This document shows, one piece after another, positions 30,829 to 39,664 of a DNA stretch of 64,000 bases (position 1 is the stretch's first letter; each line of letters begins with the position of its first letter). The DNA lies in assembly GCF_016278365.1 (NCBI RefSeq), contig NZ_JADQBZ010000008.1:434001-498000 (forward strand), read 5' to 3'. This DNA comes from Methanolobus sp. Its GTDB lineage: Archaea > Halobacteriota > Methanosarcinia > Methanosarcinales > Methanosarcinaceae. The notes beneath the pieces are model-generated. The model searched no databases, was not told where the DNA came from, and saw only the letters and a list, made by a program, of their open reading frames with translations. A program made the position numbers and the translations under genes.

Positions 30829-31491
30829 TCACGGATCAGGATCTTTCGACATAGCCAGCCCTTTGAGATAATCAATAAGCCTGGAATGGTCTTTGAAAAC
30901 CCTGTCAGCACCGGCGACTTTTTCAGGCGGTATATACGTTGAAACTGCTACACAGTACATACCGGCCTTTTTAGCAGACTGCACCCCAAGAGGAGCGTTC
31001 TCAACAACCATGCACTCCACTGCGTCAATACCAAGCTTGCCGGCTGCCTTGACATAAGGTTCCGGGTCAGGTTTCCCGTTCTCTACATCCTCCCCCGTGA
31101 TGCGCACATCAAAAATACCAGGATAGAACCTGTCCATAAGGTCGTTCACGATGGTCTTGTCCGCACCTGAAGCAACTGCAAGCTTATACCTGCCTTTCAA
31201 TGACTGCAGACACTCAAGCATTCCTTCAAAAGGCTCAGCCTTGCTATTCTTCATGAAATACTCCCTTTTTTTAGTGAGAAGGGAATCGTAACTATCTTTA
31301 CCGGGCTTCTTATCAGTCTTCCTGAACATAGTATTGATCACGCCAACATGATTTGCTCCTTCCACCTCATATATTTCCTCTTTACGCACATCTATGCCTT
31401 CCTCTCTGAAAACCTGCACCCAGGCCTGTGCATGGTAAGGCATGGAATCCACAAGTACCCCATCAGAATCGAAGATAATTCCTTTCAGCAT
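30829..31491 (-). CDS. HAD-superfamily phosphatase, beta-phosphoglucomutase/phosphatase-like
   Basis: 220 residues. Motif I is FDSDGVLVDS, with the nucleophilic aspartate; motif II is AVASGADKT; the lysine/acidic motif is NGKPDPEPYVKAA, followed by VENAPLGVQSA. The subfamily is that of sugar-phosphate phosphatases and beta-phosphoglucomutases. The substrate cannot be set. It is convergent with the aCPSF1 gene, with about 50 bases of T-rich sequence between them. Confidence 0.87.
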   Translation of the reverse strand: MLKGIIFDSDGVLVDSMPYHAQAWVQVFREEGIDVRKEEIYEVEGANHVGVINTMFRKTDKKPGKDSYDSLLTKKREYFMKNSKAEPFEGMLECLQSLKGRYKLAVASGADKTIVNDLMDRFYPGIFDVRITGEDVENGKPDPEPYVKAAGKLGIDAVECMVVENAPLGVQSAKKAGMYCVAVSTYIPPEKVAGADRVFKDHSRLIDYLKGLAMSKDPDP

Positions 31492-31638
31492 ATTGAATGG
31501 TATTGCAGCCTATCTTAGAATAAGTTTACCAGTAAAATATGCGGCGGGAGATTATGCATTGAAACGAACTGCAGAAAAAAGGAATATATCAGACATAGGA
31601 CCATAATTCATCACGAATAATAATTGGGGTTAACAACA

Positions 31639-31646
31639 ATTATATA
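31639..31646 (+). promoter_or_regulatory. TATA box of the mrp operon
   Basis: attatata, only about 24-31 bases before the mrpA ATG. An archaeal start site would fall at or next to the start codon, so mrpA may be translated from a leaderless or nearly leaderless transcript. No ribosome-binding site is visible. Confidence 0.5.
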
Positions 31647-31669
31647 CGGGTAATGAAATCTTACATGGC

Positions 31670-34039
31670 ATGGATTTGTTTACAGCAATTACACTGGCGG
31701 TTTTTTTGCCATTTATCATGGCCGGTATATTGCCTGCTGCAGAAAAGGTCCTGAAGAACAGGATTGGATGGTATGCAACAGCAACAGCTTTCCTGTCTTT
31801 GCTGCTGGTGGCACGGGCCGTCCCGTCTGTAGCGAATGGAGAGAACATCCAGGGCTCTATCCCATGGCTTCCTTCATTGGGAATTGAACTATCTTTCTAC
31901 GGAGACGGACTCAGCATAATGTTCGGTCTGATAGTTTCCGGAGTTGGCATACTTATAATGGCATACTCCAATGAATACATGTCAAAAAGGGAAGACCTTT
32001 CCCGTTACTACAGGCAGTTGCTCATGTTCATGGGATCTATGCTTGGAATGGTCTTTTCGTCCAACATTATACAGCTTTTTATATTCTGGGAGCTTACAAG
32101 CATCACATCTTTCATGCTTATCGGCTACTGGCGCAATCGACCGGTGTCTGTCTACGGAGCTACGAAATCCCTGCTGATAACAGCCAGCGGTGGGATTTTC
32201 ATGCTTGCAGGTTTCCTGGTACTAAATATCATCACAGGCACCTTTGACATTGCTGCTATCCTGCAAAACGAATCCATGATAGAGACTATAAAAGGACATG
32301 AGTTCTTTCTCTTTGCACTTGTCCTTATCCTGATAGGAGCGGCCGCAAAATCTGCGCAGGGACCGTTCTATATATGGCTCCCCAACGCAATGGAGGCACC
32401 AACTCCTGTAAGCGCATTCCTTCACTCAGCCACCATGGTTAAGGCAGGCATCTACCTTGTTGCCAGGATACATCCCATATTTTCCGGAACGGATGCATGG
32501 TTCATCCTGGTCAGCGGACTGGGGATCATTACCATGCTGGCAGCAGGGTTCCTTGCTTTCCGCCAGAAGGATATCAAGGGAATACTTGCCTATTCGACCA
32601 TCAGCCAGCTGGCATATATGATGGCCATGTATGGCTACACCACCTATCAATATCCTGGCATAGGAGTGGCCGCCGCAACATTCCATCTGCTCAACCATGC
32701 AACTTTCAAGGCATGTCTTTTCCTGATTGCTGGTATCGTGGCCCATGAGACGGCCACAAGAGATATAACAAAAATGGGCGGGCTTCGCAAGGATATGCCC
32801 GTAACATTTATCATCGGCTCAATAGCTGCCCTTGCCATGGCAGGCGTACCGCCTCTTAATGGTTTCCTAAGCAAGGAAATGTTCTATGAAAGCTCACTGG
32901 AGATGGGACATCTGCTGGGAGGACCGCTAGAATACCTGATACCTGCAGCCGCAGTTCTTGGAGGTGTCTTTACATTTGCCTATTCGATCAGGTTCATAGA
33001 TGGCATATTCCTTGGAAAAAGGCGCAGTGAACATCTTCCGAAACACATGCATGAACCATCACTCATCATGCTTGCTCCACCCGCATTCCTGGCAATTCTT
33101 GTCATTCTTATAGGCATTTTCCCCTCTGTTGCAGTCCATTATATCATCGAGCCGGCAGTATCAGGGATATTGCTTCAGGAAGTTCACCTTCATGTGTCAC
33201 TCTGGCATGGTTTCACAGCAGCACTTATGATGACGATAATAACCTTCATCGCAGGTATTGCATTATATACAAAGTATGATGCCATAGCAGCCTGGCAGGA
33301 TCGGATAAATGTTCGATACCCCTGGTTCAGTATCAACTATGCCTATGACAGGATAGTGAACGGAGCGCAGGGGAAAAGTGCGGCTTTTGCAGCCGTTATG
33401 CAGCCAGGACCGATAAAACCATACCTTGTTGCGCTTTTGCTACTGCTCCTGGTTCTCGGAGCCATACCTGCCATGCTGGTTGCAACCACAATTATCCCAG
33501 CTGACCTTAACTTCGACATACCCCTTTACGAGGGAATCCTTCTCGGGCTTATAGTGATAGCCTCCCTTGGCGCGGCAATCCTCAGAAAGTACTTGCATGC
33601 CATAATTGCAGTTTCGGCAGTTGGATACCTCGTAAGTCTTGTTTTCATATACCTGCAGGCACCTGATCTCGCAATGACACAGATCCTTGTAGAAACTCTT
33701 TTCACAATAATCTTCCTGCTGGTTATACTAAAGATACCCCAGACATTCAGGGAGAATCTCACAAGATCAGTCCTGGCGAGAGATTTGCTGATCTCTTCTG
33801 CAGTGGGTATCACAGTACTGGTACTGCTGCTTAACTCAACCCAGGGGATAGCCGCTCCTTTTGAATCAATAGCATATTATTTTATCGAGAATAGTGTTCC
33901 ACTTGCAAGAGGACACAACATGGTAAATGTGATACTGGTCGATTTCAGAGGGTACGATACCCTCGGAGAAATAGTAGTACTCTGCCTGGCAGGACTGGGT
34001 GTTTATAACCTTATAAAAAGCAGGAGTGATAGCAAGTGA
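31670..34039 (+). CDS. mrpA: Mrp antiporter subunit A
   Basis: A 789-residue membrane subunit of the multisubunit cation/proton antiporter. The first 500 residues form a NuoL-like channel with the key Glu in FIFWELTSITSFML and Lys in LHSATMVKAGIY. The last 200 residues carry the MbhD-like (APDLAMTQILVETLFT) and MbhE-like (VPLARGHNMVNVILVDFRGYDTLGE) segments, as in MrpA proteins. In Methanosarcina acetivorans the Mrp system supports growth on acetate by using the sodium gradient. The stop overlaps mrpB (GTGA). Confidence 0.94.
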   Translation: MDLFTAITLAVFLPFIMAGILPAAEKVLKNRIGWYATATAFLSLLLVARAVPSVANGENIQGSIPWLPSLGIELSFYGDGLSIMFGLIVSGVGILIMAYSNEYMSKREDLSRYYRQLLMFMGSMLGMVFSSNIIQLFIFWELTSITSFMLIGYWRNRPVSVYGATKSLLITASGGIFMLAGFLVLNIITGTFDIAAILQNESMIETIKGHEFFLFALVLILIGAAAKSAQGPFYIWLPNAMEAPTPVSAFLHSATMVKAGIYLVARIHPIFSGTDAWFILVSGLGIITMLAAGFLAFRQKDIKGILAYSTISQLAYMMAMYGYTTYQYPGIGVAAATFHLLNHATFKACLFLIAGIVAHETATRDITKMGGLRKDMPVTFIIGSIAALAMAGVPPLNGFLSKEMFYESSLEMGHLLGGPLEYLIPAAAVLGGVFTFAYSIRFIDGIFLGKRRSEHLPKHMHEPSLIMLAPPAFLAILVILIGIFPSVAVHYIIEPAVSGILLQEVHLHVSLWHGFTAALMMTIITFIAGIALYTKYDAIAAWQDRINVRYPWFSINYAYDRIVNGAQGKSAAFAAVMQPGPIKPYLVALLLLLLVLGAIPAMLVATTIIPADLNFDIPLYEGILLGLIVIASLGAAILRKYLHAIIAVSAVGYLVSLVFIYLQAPDLAMTQILVETLFTIIFLLVILKIPQTFRENLTRSVLARDLLISSAVGITVLVLLLNSTQGIAAPFESIAYYFIENSVPLARGHNMVNVILVDFRGYDTLGEIVVLCLAGLGVYNLIKSRSDSK

Positions 34040-34452
34040 CAACCCTGATAACCAAGACCGTGTCAAAGGCATGTGTTCCTATAATTATATTATTCTCAAT
34101 CTCCCTGCTGTTTGCGGGGCATGATTATCCGGGAGGCGGATTCATAGGCGGAGTAATGTTTGCTTCTGCCATCTCCTTATTGTATGTGGTGTTCGGATTG
34201 AAATATATTGATTCCATTTACAGTTACCAGTGGGACAAATGGTTTGCCTCCGGCCTATTGCTTGCCTCCCTTACAGGATTTGGAGCCATGCTCTTCGGAT
34301 ATAATTTCCTCAGAAGCTCATATCTGTTGGCCAGCCTGCCATTGGCAGGTGATATCAAGCTGCTATCAACAACCCTTTTTGATATAGGGGTATATCTTGT
34401 GGTCATTGGCAGTTTGCTTTACGTATTCAAAGGTACGGGGGAAGATGAATGA
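34036..34452 (+). CDS. mrpB: Mrp antiporter subunit B
   Basis: A 138-residue four-helix membrane protein with the MrpB signature FAGHDYPGGGFIGG. It starts with GTG at 34036, overlapping the mrpA stop by 4 bases, and overlaps mrpC by 4. Confidence 0.92.
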   Translation: MTTLITKTVSKACVPIIILFSISLLFAGHDYPGGGFIGGVMFASAISLLYVVFGLKYIDSIYSYQWDKWFASGLLLASLTGFGAMLFGYNFLRSSYLLASLPLAGDIKLLSTTLFDIGVYLVVIGSLLYVFKGTGEDE

Positions 34453-34868
34453 ATCATACACTGCTCTCTGTTTCCATAGCACTGCTTTTTGCGATCGGGA
34501 CATTCATGATTCTCAGAAAAGACATGATTAAAGTAGTTATAGGGCTCACGATCCTTTCCCATGCAACAAACCTGCTTATTGTATCAGCAGGGGCTTTTCT
34601 TGGATGGAGAACGCCCATAATCATCAACGAAGGCACCGGTAATTCATCAGGTATCATATTCACAGATGACCTTGCCAACGGCATTCTTGCTCCTATTATC
34701 CCTGAAGGGACCGAAGTAGTGTTTGTCGATCCTCTTGTACAGGCTCTTACGCTTACCGCAATCGTGATCAGTCTTGCTACGACTGCTTTCCTGCTCATAC
34801 TATGCTACCGTGTTTACCAGGAACATGGCACAACTGATGTGAGTGAGATCAGGAGGCTGAAAGGATAA
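34449..34868 (+). CDS. mrpC: Mrp antiporter subunit C (NuoK-like)
   Basis: A 139-residue, three-helix NuoK-like subunit (LRKDMIKVVIGLTILSHATNLLIV). The loop between helices 2 and 3 is long, as in MrpC. It overlaps both neighbours by 1-4 bases, indicating translational coupling. Confidence 0.92.
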   Translation: MNHTLLSVSIALLFAIGTFMILRKDMIKVVIGLTILSHATNLLIVSAGAFLGWRTPIIINEGTGNSSGIIFTDDLANGILAPIIPEGTEVVFVDPLVQALTLTAIVISLATTAFLLILCYRVYQEHGTTDVSEIRRLKG

Positions 34869-36406
34869 TGGATTCAATGCAACATGTTCCCATCATTCTG
34901 GTCGCCCTGCCCATGGTATTCGCGGCTATAACGGTGCTTTTCAGGTCAAAGTCAGGCTTGCAGAAAGCGCTTAATATAGGAGTATTTGCCGGTCTATTCG
35001 TCATGAGCTTCAGCCTTTTATTAGATGTATGGAACAATGGCATCATCGTGTATGAAGTGGGTGAATGGGGAAAATACGGTATACTGCTCGTTGCAGACCT
35101 TCTTGGTGCAGGTATGGTGGTCCTCAGCTCCCTGATATCCCTGATGGCCATGATCTATGCCACAGACTACATGGACCGAAAAGCTCTGGATGCTACGTTC
35201 TTCCCACTTTTCAATCTGATGGCTGCGGGCCTTAACGGCATATTCCTCACCGGGGATATATTCAACATGTTCGTTTTCTTTGAAGTGCTGGTACTCTCTT
35301 CCTGTGGGCTTATAGTCCTGACAGGCAGGGGTGATCACACAAAAATGGCAGACAAACTGGAGGCCATATTCAAGTACCTGATACTTAACATGGTGAGCAT
35401 TATCCTTATGCTGGTAGCCATCGCTTCCCTCTATGCAACCGTGGGTACGCTCAACATGGCAGATATTGCGGTCAAGATAGCATATCTGGCTGAGACAGGA
35501 ACGCTTCCCTGGCACATCCACGTCATTGCAATGATGCTTATAGTGGTCTTCGGGTACAAAGCCGCCTTGTTTCCCCTGCACTTCTGGCTTGCAGATGTGC
35601 ATCCGTCAGCACCTGCACCTATTCATGCAATGCTTAGTGGAATGGTTATCAAGGTAGGAGTATATGGTATCCTCAGGGTCCACTACCTGATATTCCATGA
35701 GTCCATGTTCATGCTTCAACCAGTGCTCATTCTGCTATCGCTTGTGACAATAACAGTGGGAGCTACTTCAGCAGTGGGTCAGTATGATCTTAAAAGGCTG
35801 CTTGCATATTCAAGTGTAAGCCAGATAGGTTATGTGCTGCTTGGAGTAGGCATGGGAACTGCTTATGCACTGACTGCAGCTATGGTTTATCTTGTCAACC
35901 ATGCTATTGCCAAATCCATGCTTTTCCTGGCCACAGGAGAAACGCTTTACCATGCAGGCACAAAGGACATAAGAAAGATGGGAGGGTTAGTCCAGTCAGC
36001 CCCGTTCCTCAGTATCATATTCCTGATCGGTGCCATGTCAATTGCAGGACTTCCACCCACAGGAGGGTTTTTTGCCAAGCTTGTGCTCTTTGATGCAGGT
36101 CTTGGCGCAGAGTATTATATCCCCATCGGGATAGCACTTGTATTTGCAATTTTCACACTTTTCTATCTGTTCAGGACATGGCTGTCCATCTTCTGGGGAG
36201 AGGTAAAGGAGCATGACAAAGAAGATGCTTTTAAGACCCGCAATCCGACCATTGCTATCAAAATATCCCTGGCCCTGCTGGCCTGTGTGGTCATATTCCT
36301 GGGAATTTATCCCGAACCTCTGATAGTACTTTCAAGCACAATAGCAGAACAATTGCTTGACCCGCAGCCATATATAGCAGCCGTACTTGAGAGGAGTGTA
36401 CGATGA
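34868..36406 (+). CDS. mrpD: Mrp antiporter subunit D
   Basis: A 512-residue NuoM/N-like antiporter channel. The key Glu is in NMFVFFEVLVLSSCGL and Lys in FPLHFWLADVHPSAPAPIHAMLSGMVIKVGVYG. About 14 hydrophobic segments. The start overlaps the mrpC stop (TAATG). Confidence 0.94.
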   Translation: MDSMQHVPIILVALPMVFAAITVLFRSKSGLQKALNIGVFAGLFVMSFSLLLDVWNNGIIVYEVGEWGKYGILLVADLLGAGMVVLSSLISLMAMIYATDYMDRKALDATFFPLFNLMAAGLNGIFLTGDIFNMFVFFEVLVLSSCGLIVLTGRGDHTKMADKLEAIFKYLILNMVSIILMLVAIASLYATVGTLNMADIAVKIAYLAETGTLPWHIHVIAMMLIVVFGYKAALFPLHFWLADVHPSAPAPIHAMLSGMVIKVGVYGILRVHYLIFHESMFMLQPVLILLSLVTITVGATSAVGQYDLKRLLAYSSVSQIGYVLLGVGMGTAYALTAAMVYLVNHAIAKSMLFLATGETLYHAGTKDIRKMGGLVQSAPFLSIIFLIGAMSIAGLPPTGGFFAKLVLFDAGLGAEYYIPIGIALVFAIFTLFYLFRTWLSIFWGEVKEHDKEDAFKTRNPTIAIKISLALLACVVIFLGIYPEPLIVLSSTIAEQLLDPQPYIAAVLERSVR

Positions 36407-36897
36407 GACAATATATTGTTTATGCACTGGCCTTGGGAATCGTCTGGTGTTTTGTCAGCGGAGAGGCCAGTATATTGAATTTTATGGTTGGCTCTGTGCT
36501 GGGTATTCTGATCATCTGGTCTTTGAAGAAGCTATACCAGCCTGATGAAAACGTGCCATACAAGAACATCATCGCACGCATTCCAAAGCTTGCAACCTTC
36601 TTTGCTATCCTCATGATAGAAATCACAAAAGCAAGTATCCTGGTCGCAAAGATAGTCCTGTGGCCAAAGCTGGAGATCAAACCCGGAATAGTGGCGATTC
36701 CCCTACGTGCAACAAAGGACGTGTCCATTACAGCTATTGCAAATACGATTAGCCTTACCCCCGGGACGCTCACGATAGATGTATCGGATGATCTGGCAAA
36801 GATATATGTCCATTCAATAGATGCTTCGGATCCCGAGGCACTTAAGGTATCTATCCGCGACAAACTCGAAAAATATGTACTGGAGGCCTTTGAATGA
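36403..36897 (+). CDS. mrpE: Mrp antiporter subunit E
   Basis: 164 residues with two or three N-terminal hydrophobic segments and a soluble tail. The tail has the MrpE motif ANTISLTPGTLTIDV followed by VHSIDA. It overlaps mrpD and mrpF by 4 bases each. Confidence 0.92.
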   Translation: MRQYIVYALALGIVWCFVSGEASILNFMVGSVLGILIIWSLKKLYQPDENVPYKNIIARIPKLATFFAILMIEITKASILVAKIVLWPKLEIKPGIVAIPLRATKDVSITAIANTISLTPGTLTIDVSDDLAKIYVHSIDASDPEALKVSIRDKLEKYVLEAFE

Positions 36898-37154
36898 ATT
36901 TACTTGACGTGGCCCTTGTTATAATGAGCATTTCACTAATTCCCTGCCTGTACAGGATCATAGTCGGACCGACACTTCCTGACAGGGTCGTCGGGCTTGA
37001 TGCGCTGACCCTTGTAATGGTGGTAGCTCTGGGAGTATATTCATATATGCAGGAATCTCCGTTTTTCCTGGATGCTGCCCTTGTACTATCCATCATAAGT
37101 TTTATAGGGACTATTGCTATAGCCAGGTACATTGATGAGGGGGCGATATTCTGA
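36894..37154 (+). CDS. mrpF: Mrp antiporter subunit F
   Basis: 86 residues, three hydrophobic helices, with the MrpF signature YRIIVGPTLPDRVVGLDAL. Starts inside the mrpE stop. Confidence 0.92.
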   Translation: MNLLDVALVIMSISLIPCLYRIIVGPTLPDRVVGLDALTLVMVVALGVYSYMQESPFFLDAALVLSIISFIGTIAIARYIDEGAIF

Positions 37155-37159
37155 GCATA

Positions 37160-37516
37160 TTGACAACTGCAACCGACATTATCGGCAATGTGTTCTTTTT
37201 AGCAGGCATATTGTTCGTGTTCGTGGGAATGGTGGGTCTGCTGCGACTACCTGACGTGTATAACCGTCTCCATGCAACCACGAAGATAGCGACACTTGGT
37301 ACCTTTGGTGTCATGCTCTCAATCGCAATAAAGGCTGGCTTTTCGACAATGGGCCTAAAAGCCATAACTGTCGGCATATTCCTGCTACTGACAGCTCCTG
37401 TAGTAGCACACATGGTAGCAAGAGCTGCCCACAGGAGTGGAACCAAGATGTGGACAGGCTCCGTAATCGATGAATATGCTGAGGACAATAAGAGAGAGAA
37501 AGAGAGCCAAATCTAA
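37160..37516 (+). CDS. mrpG: Mrp antiporter subunit G
   Basis: 118 residues with three hydrophobic segments and the MrpG signature GLLRLPDVYNRLHATTKIATLG. The apparent start is TTG at 37160, 5 bases after the mrpF stop; a start a few codons earlier is possible. It closes the seven-gene operon. Confidence 0.9.
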   Translation: MTTATDIIGNVFFLAGILFVFVGMVGLLRLPDVYNRLHATTKIATLGTFGVMLSIAIKAGFSTMGLKAITVGIFLLLTAPVVAHMVARAAHRSGTKMWTGSVIDEYAEDNKREKESQI

Positions 37517-37680
37517 CCTCCAGAACGGCACTCAAAACAGATTTTCATTTTAAATCCTAGTTACTGACGGTTTCAGTCCAGGAGATACATTCTTTGTCAG
37601 AAAGGATGAATCTAAACTATCTCTTTTAGTGAACTTAATTTTTAGATACTTCATCTCCGTTACTTTACCCCGAGTATTAT

Positions 37681-37743
37681 TGTGAGCGGGTTGGGGAGTG
37701 GGGGGTTAGTGTGGGAGTGGGGTTAAAAATAGACCCGCTCACA
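37681..37743 (+). other. Hairpin with a G-run loop (possible G-quadruplex)
   Basis: An exact 11-base inverted repeat (tgtgagcgggt at 37681-37691; acccgctcaca at 37733-37743) encloses a 41-base loop. The loop contains four runs of three to six G on the + strand, separated by AGT or TTAGTGT. This could form a quadruplex at the tip of a stem. It lies 165 bases after mrpG and just ahead of the Sua5 promoter. Confidence 0.7.
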
Positions 37744-37763
37744 GAGAGCATAGAAGTTATCAT

Positions 37764-37772
37764 CTTATATAA
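37764..37772 (+). promoter_or_regulatory. TATA box upstream of the micro-ORFs and Sua5
   Basis: cttatataa. The predicted start site (about 37795) falls just before an ATG at 37801, leaving about 130-170 bases of leader ahead of the Sua5 start. Confidence 0.5.
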
Positions 37773-37963
37773 GCATTGCTATTTTATTTTATCGAAAAAT
37801 ATGAAGGAAGAGCCACTACTGCGGATAGTTCAGAATGATTTATGACACACATACAGAAGACTCCCGGGGCTACGAAAAGAAAGATTACAAGTAAACACAA
37901 AACTTATCTGCCTGGTAATGCATAATGGGCCCGGCAGAACTACCATTTTTGAAAGACGCACCC

Positions 37964-39016
37964 ATGACCGGAAGAACCCGACTATTCCCATTGAATGAAA
38001 ATAACCTTCGTGATACTTTAAAGGAAGCTGCAGCCATCATTAATGATAGAGGATTGGTAGCTTTCCCAACTGAAACGGTTTACGGCCTGGGGGCAAATGC
38101 ACTTGATGCAAAAGCTGTGCGGGCCATCTTTGAAGCAAAGGGCAGACCTGCCGACAATCCTCTTATAGTACATATTTCCTCAAAGCAGCAATGTTGCAAG
38201 CTCGCCCGGAATATCCCAGAGAAAGCCTTTAAGCTTATGGATAAATTCTGGCCTGGCCCTCTCACACTTATTTTGGAAAGACAGGAAATTGTACCCGATG
38301 TGACAACCGGTGGGCTGGATACTGTAGCCCTGAGAATGCCTGACAATGAGATAGCATTGGGGCTCATCAGAGTATCAGGACAACCCCTTGCTGCACCCAG
38401 TGCTAATCTTTCAGGAAAGCCAAGCCCAACAACCGCACAGCACGTCATCTCAGATCTCTGGGGAAGAATAGATGCTGTTATTGATGGCGGAACCGTAGAG
38501 ATCGGCCTTGAATCAACAGTTATAGACATGACACTGCCGGTTCCTGCCATACTCAGGCCTGGCAGGATAAGTCTGGAAGATATAGAGAAGGAAATTGGGA
38601 GCATAACGACAGGGTATCTGGACGGGAACCAGCCTGAATCAGCGGCTGTCCGTTCTCCGGGAATGAAGTACACACACTATGCGCCCGATGCAACAGTGAT
38701 ACTAATCGAAGGAGCGAGTACCAGCGTAGTCCACAGGATACAGGAGATGCTTAAGACATATGGCTTGGAGGAAGTAAAAGTAGGACTGCTTTTAACGGAT
38801 GAGAGCAATATGGACATCTATCACGATGAACAACTCTCACTGGGTAGTAAGGACAAACCTGCAGAACTGGCCTTTAACCTATTCTCAGGGCTGCGTTCCC
38901 TGGATGCAAGAGACGTAGACATTATACTTGTTGACGGGTCATTCAGCCACCATGGCATCGGTGCAGCCGTCAGCAACAGGATACGTAAAGCAGCCAGCTC
39001 GATCATAAAAGTTTAA
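37964..39016 (+). CDS. Threonylcarbamoyl-AMP synthase, Sua5 type
   Basis: About 350 residues. The YrdC/Sua5 catalytic domain has AFPTETVYGLGANA, KGRPADNPLIVH, SAPSANLSG (here AAPSANLSGKPSPT) and STVID. A Sua5-specific C-terminal domain begins after SPGMKYTHYAP. It makes the threonylcarbamoyl-adenylate used for t6A in tRNA. ATG 37964 gives the usual family N-terminus. An in-frame ATG at 37925 overlaps the stop of a 27-codon frame and may be used instead. Confidence 0.9.
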   Translation: MTGRTRLFPLNENNLRDTLKEAAAIINDRGLVAFPTETVYGLGANALDAKAVRAIFEAKGRPADNPLIVHISSKQQCCKLARNIPEKAFKLMDKFWPGPLTLILERQEIVPDVTTGGLDTVALRMPDNEIALGLIRVSGQPLAAPSANLSGKPSPTTAQHVISDLWGRIDAVIDGGTVEIGLESTVIDMTLPVPAILRPGRISLEDIEKEIGSITTGYLDGNQPESAAVRSPGMKYTHYAPDATVILIEGASTSVVHRIQEMLKTYGLEEVKVGLLLTDESNMDIYHDEQLSLGSKDKPAELAFNLFSGLRSLDARDVDIILVDGSFSHHGIGAAVSNRIRKAASSIIKV

Positions 39017-39043
39017 AAATAGAACAATCTTGAGGAAGGAAAG

Positions 39044-39271
39044 ATGAAAACAGAAAAGAAACAGGTCAGCCAGGAGAAACAGAAGAATATCGCAATTCTT
39101 TACAGGAATAGGAAACTGATAAGGATCAATCTGCTGATATTAAGTTTTGGACTTGCACTTTCCTATCTTGAATATGAGATCGGTGAGCCTTTGCTCTGGC
39201 TTGGGATCATCATTTTCGTATATACCATGGTTACTAATTACATTGCAAGATCAGCATTGAAAAAACTTTGA
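39044..39271 (+). CDS. Small two-helix membrane protein
   Basis: 75 residues: a basic, lysine-rich N-terminus, two hydrophobic helices (INLLILSFGLALSYL and LLWLGIIIFVYTMV) joined by a short acidic turn, and a basic end. AAGGAAAG precedes the ATG. No family recognised. It lies 27 bases after Sua5 and may share its transcript. Confidence 0.65.
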   Translation: MKTEKKQVSQEKQKNIAILYRNRKLIRINLLILSFGLALSYLEYEIGEPLLWLGIIIFVYTMVTNYIARSALKKL

Positions 39272-39419
39272 CTCACCTGATTCAATACTGCAAGAAAACA
39301 TTGCAATTGGTACTGTTAATATGAACTGTGGATTTTGGCAGGGTGGCATTTAAAAGGATGTAACTGTTTTCAGCAATAATGTTTCTTATTCATTTATTGC
39401 CACATGAGACAAATAAAAT

Positions 39420-39540
39420 CTGGTGGTCAGTGTTGTCCTGAGACATCTCAGGAAATAGATATAGTTGCCACCAGGTACCACCTTACTGCGAAACATGGAG
39501 TTAGGAAACAGGCGTGGGAAGATGCCTGTTTCCTTTTTTG
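39420..39540 (+). ncRNA. Putative structured small RNA ending in an intrinsic-type terminator
   Basis: Stem P1 pairs 39420-39426 with 39468-39474 (ctggtgg/ccaccag). Inside it, hairpin P2 pairs 39436-39442 with 39447-39453 (tcctgag/ctcagga). An alternative pairing, 39422-39427 with 39477-39482 (ggtggt/accacc), excludes P1. An exact 11-base terminator stem (39503-39513 with 39524-39534) is followed by six T. TATA-like stretches at 39348-39355 or around 39390 could drive it. No coding frame overlaps. Confidence 0.5.
39503..39540 (+). terminator. Strong hairpin terminator
   Basis: aggaaacaggc pairs exactly with gcctgtttcct across a 10-base loop, followed by tttttt. This is the most bacterial-looking terminator in the window. 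Confidence 0.75.
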
Positions 39541-39655
39541 CGGGTAACTTTTCTATAATAGGACAATTGCAGCGGCAAGGTCTGTAAAACTGCGTTACTT
39601 GACAAGTATCATCTTTAATGGCACCCTCAACGGCAATACTACATGTTCTCTTTAG

Positions 39656-39664
39656 CTTTATATA
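39656..39664 (+). promoter_or_regulatory. TATA-like element in the empty region
   Basis: ctttatata within ctttagctttatatacc. It would start transcription near 39685-39690, where only micro-ORFs are seen (a 26-codon frame at 39696-39776). Confidence 0.4.

Larger units (their letters stand above)
37517..37963. other. Intergenic region between mrpG and Sua5
   Basis: 447 bases without a recognised gene. It holds the G-rich hairpin (37681-37743), a TATA box at 37764-37772, and two overlapping micro-ORFs (37801-37845 and 37842-37925). The first 160 bases show nothing clear. Confidence 0.6.
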
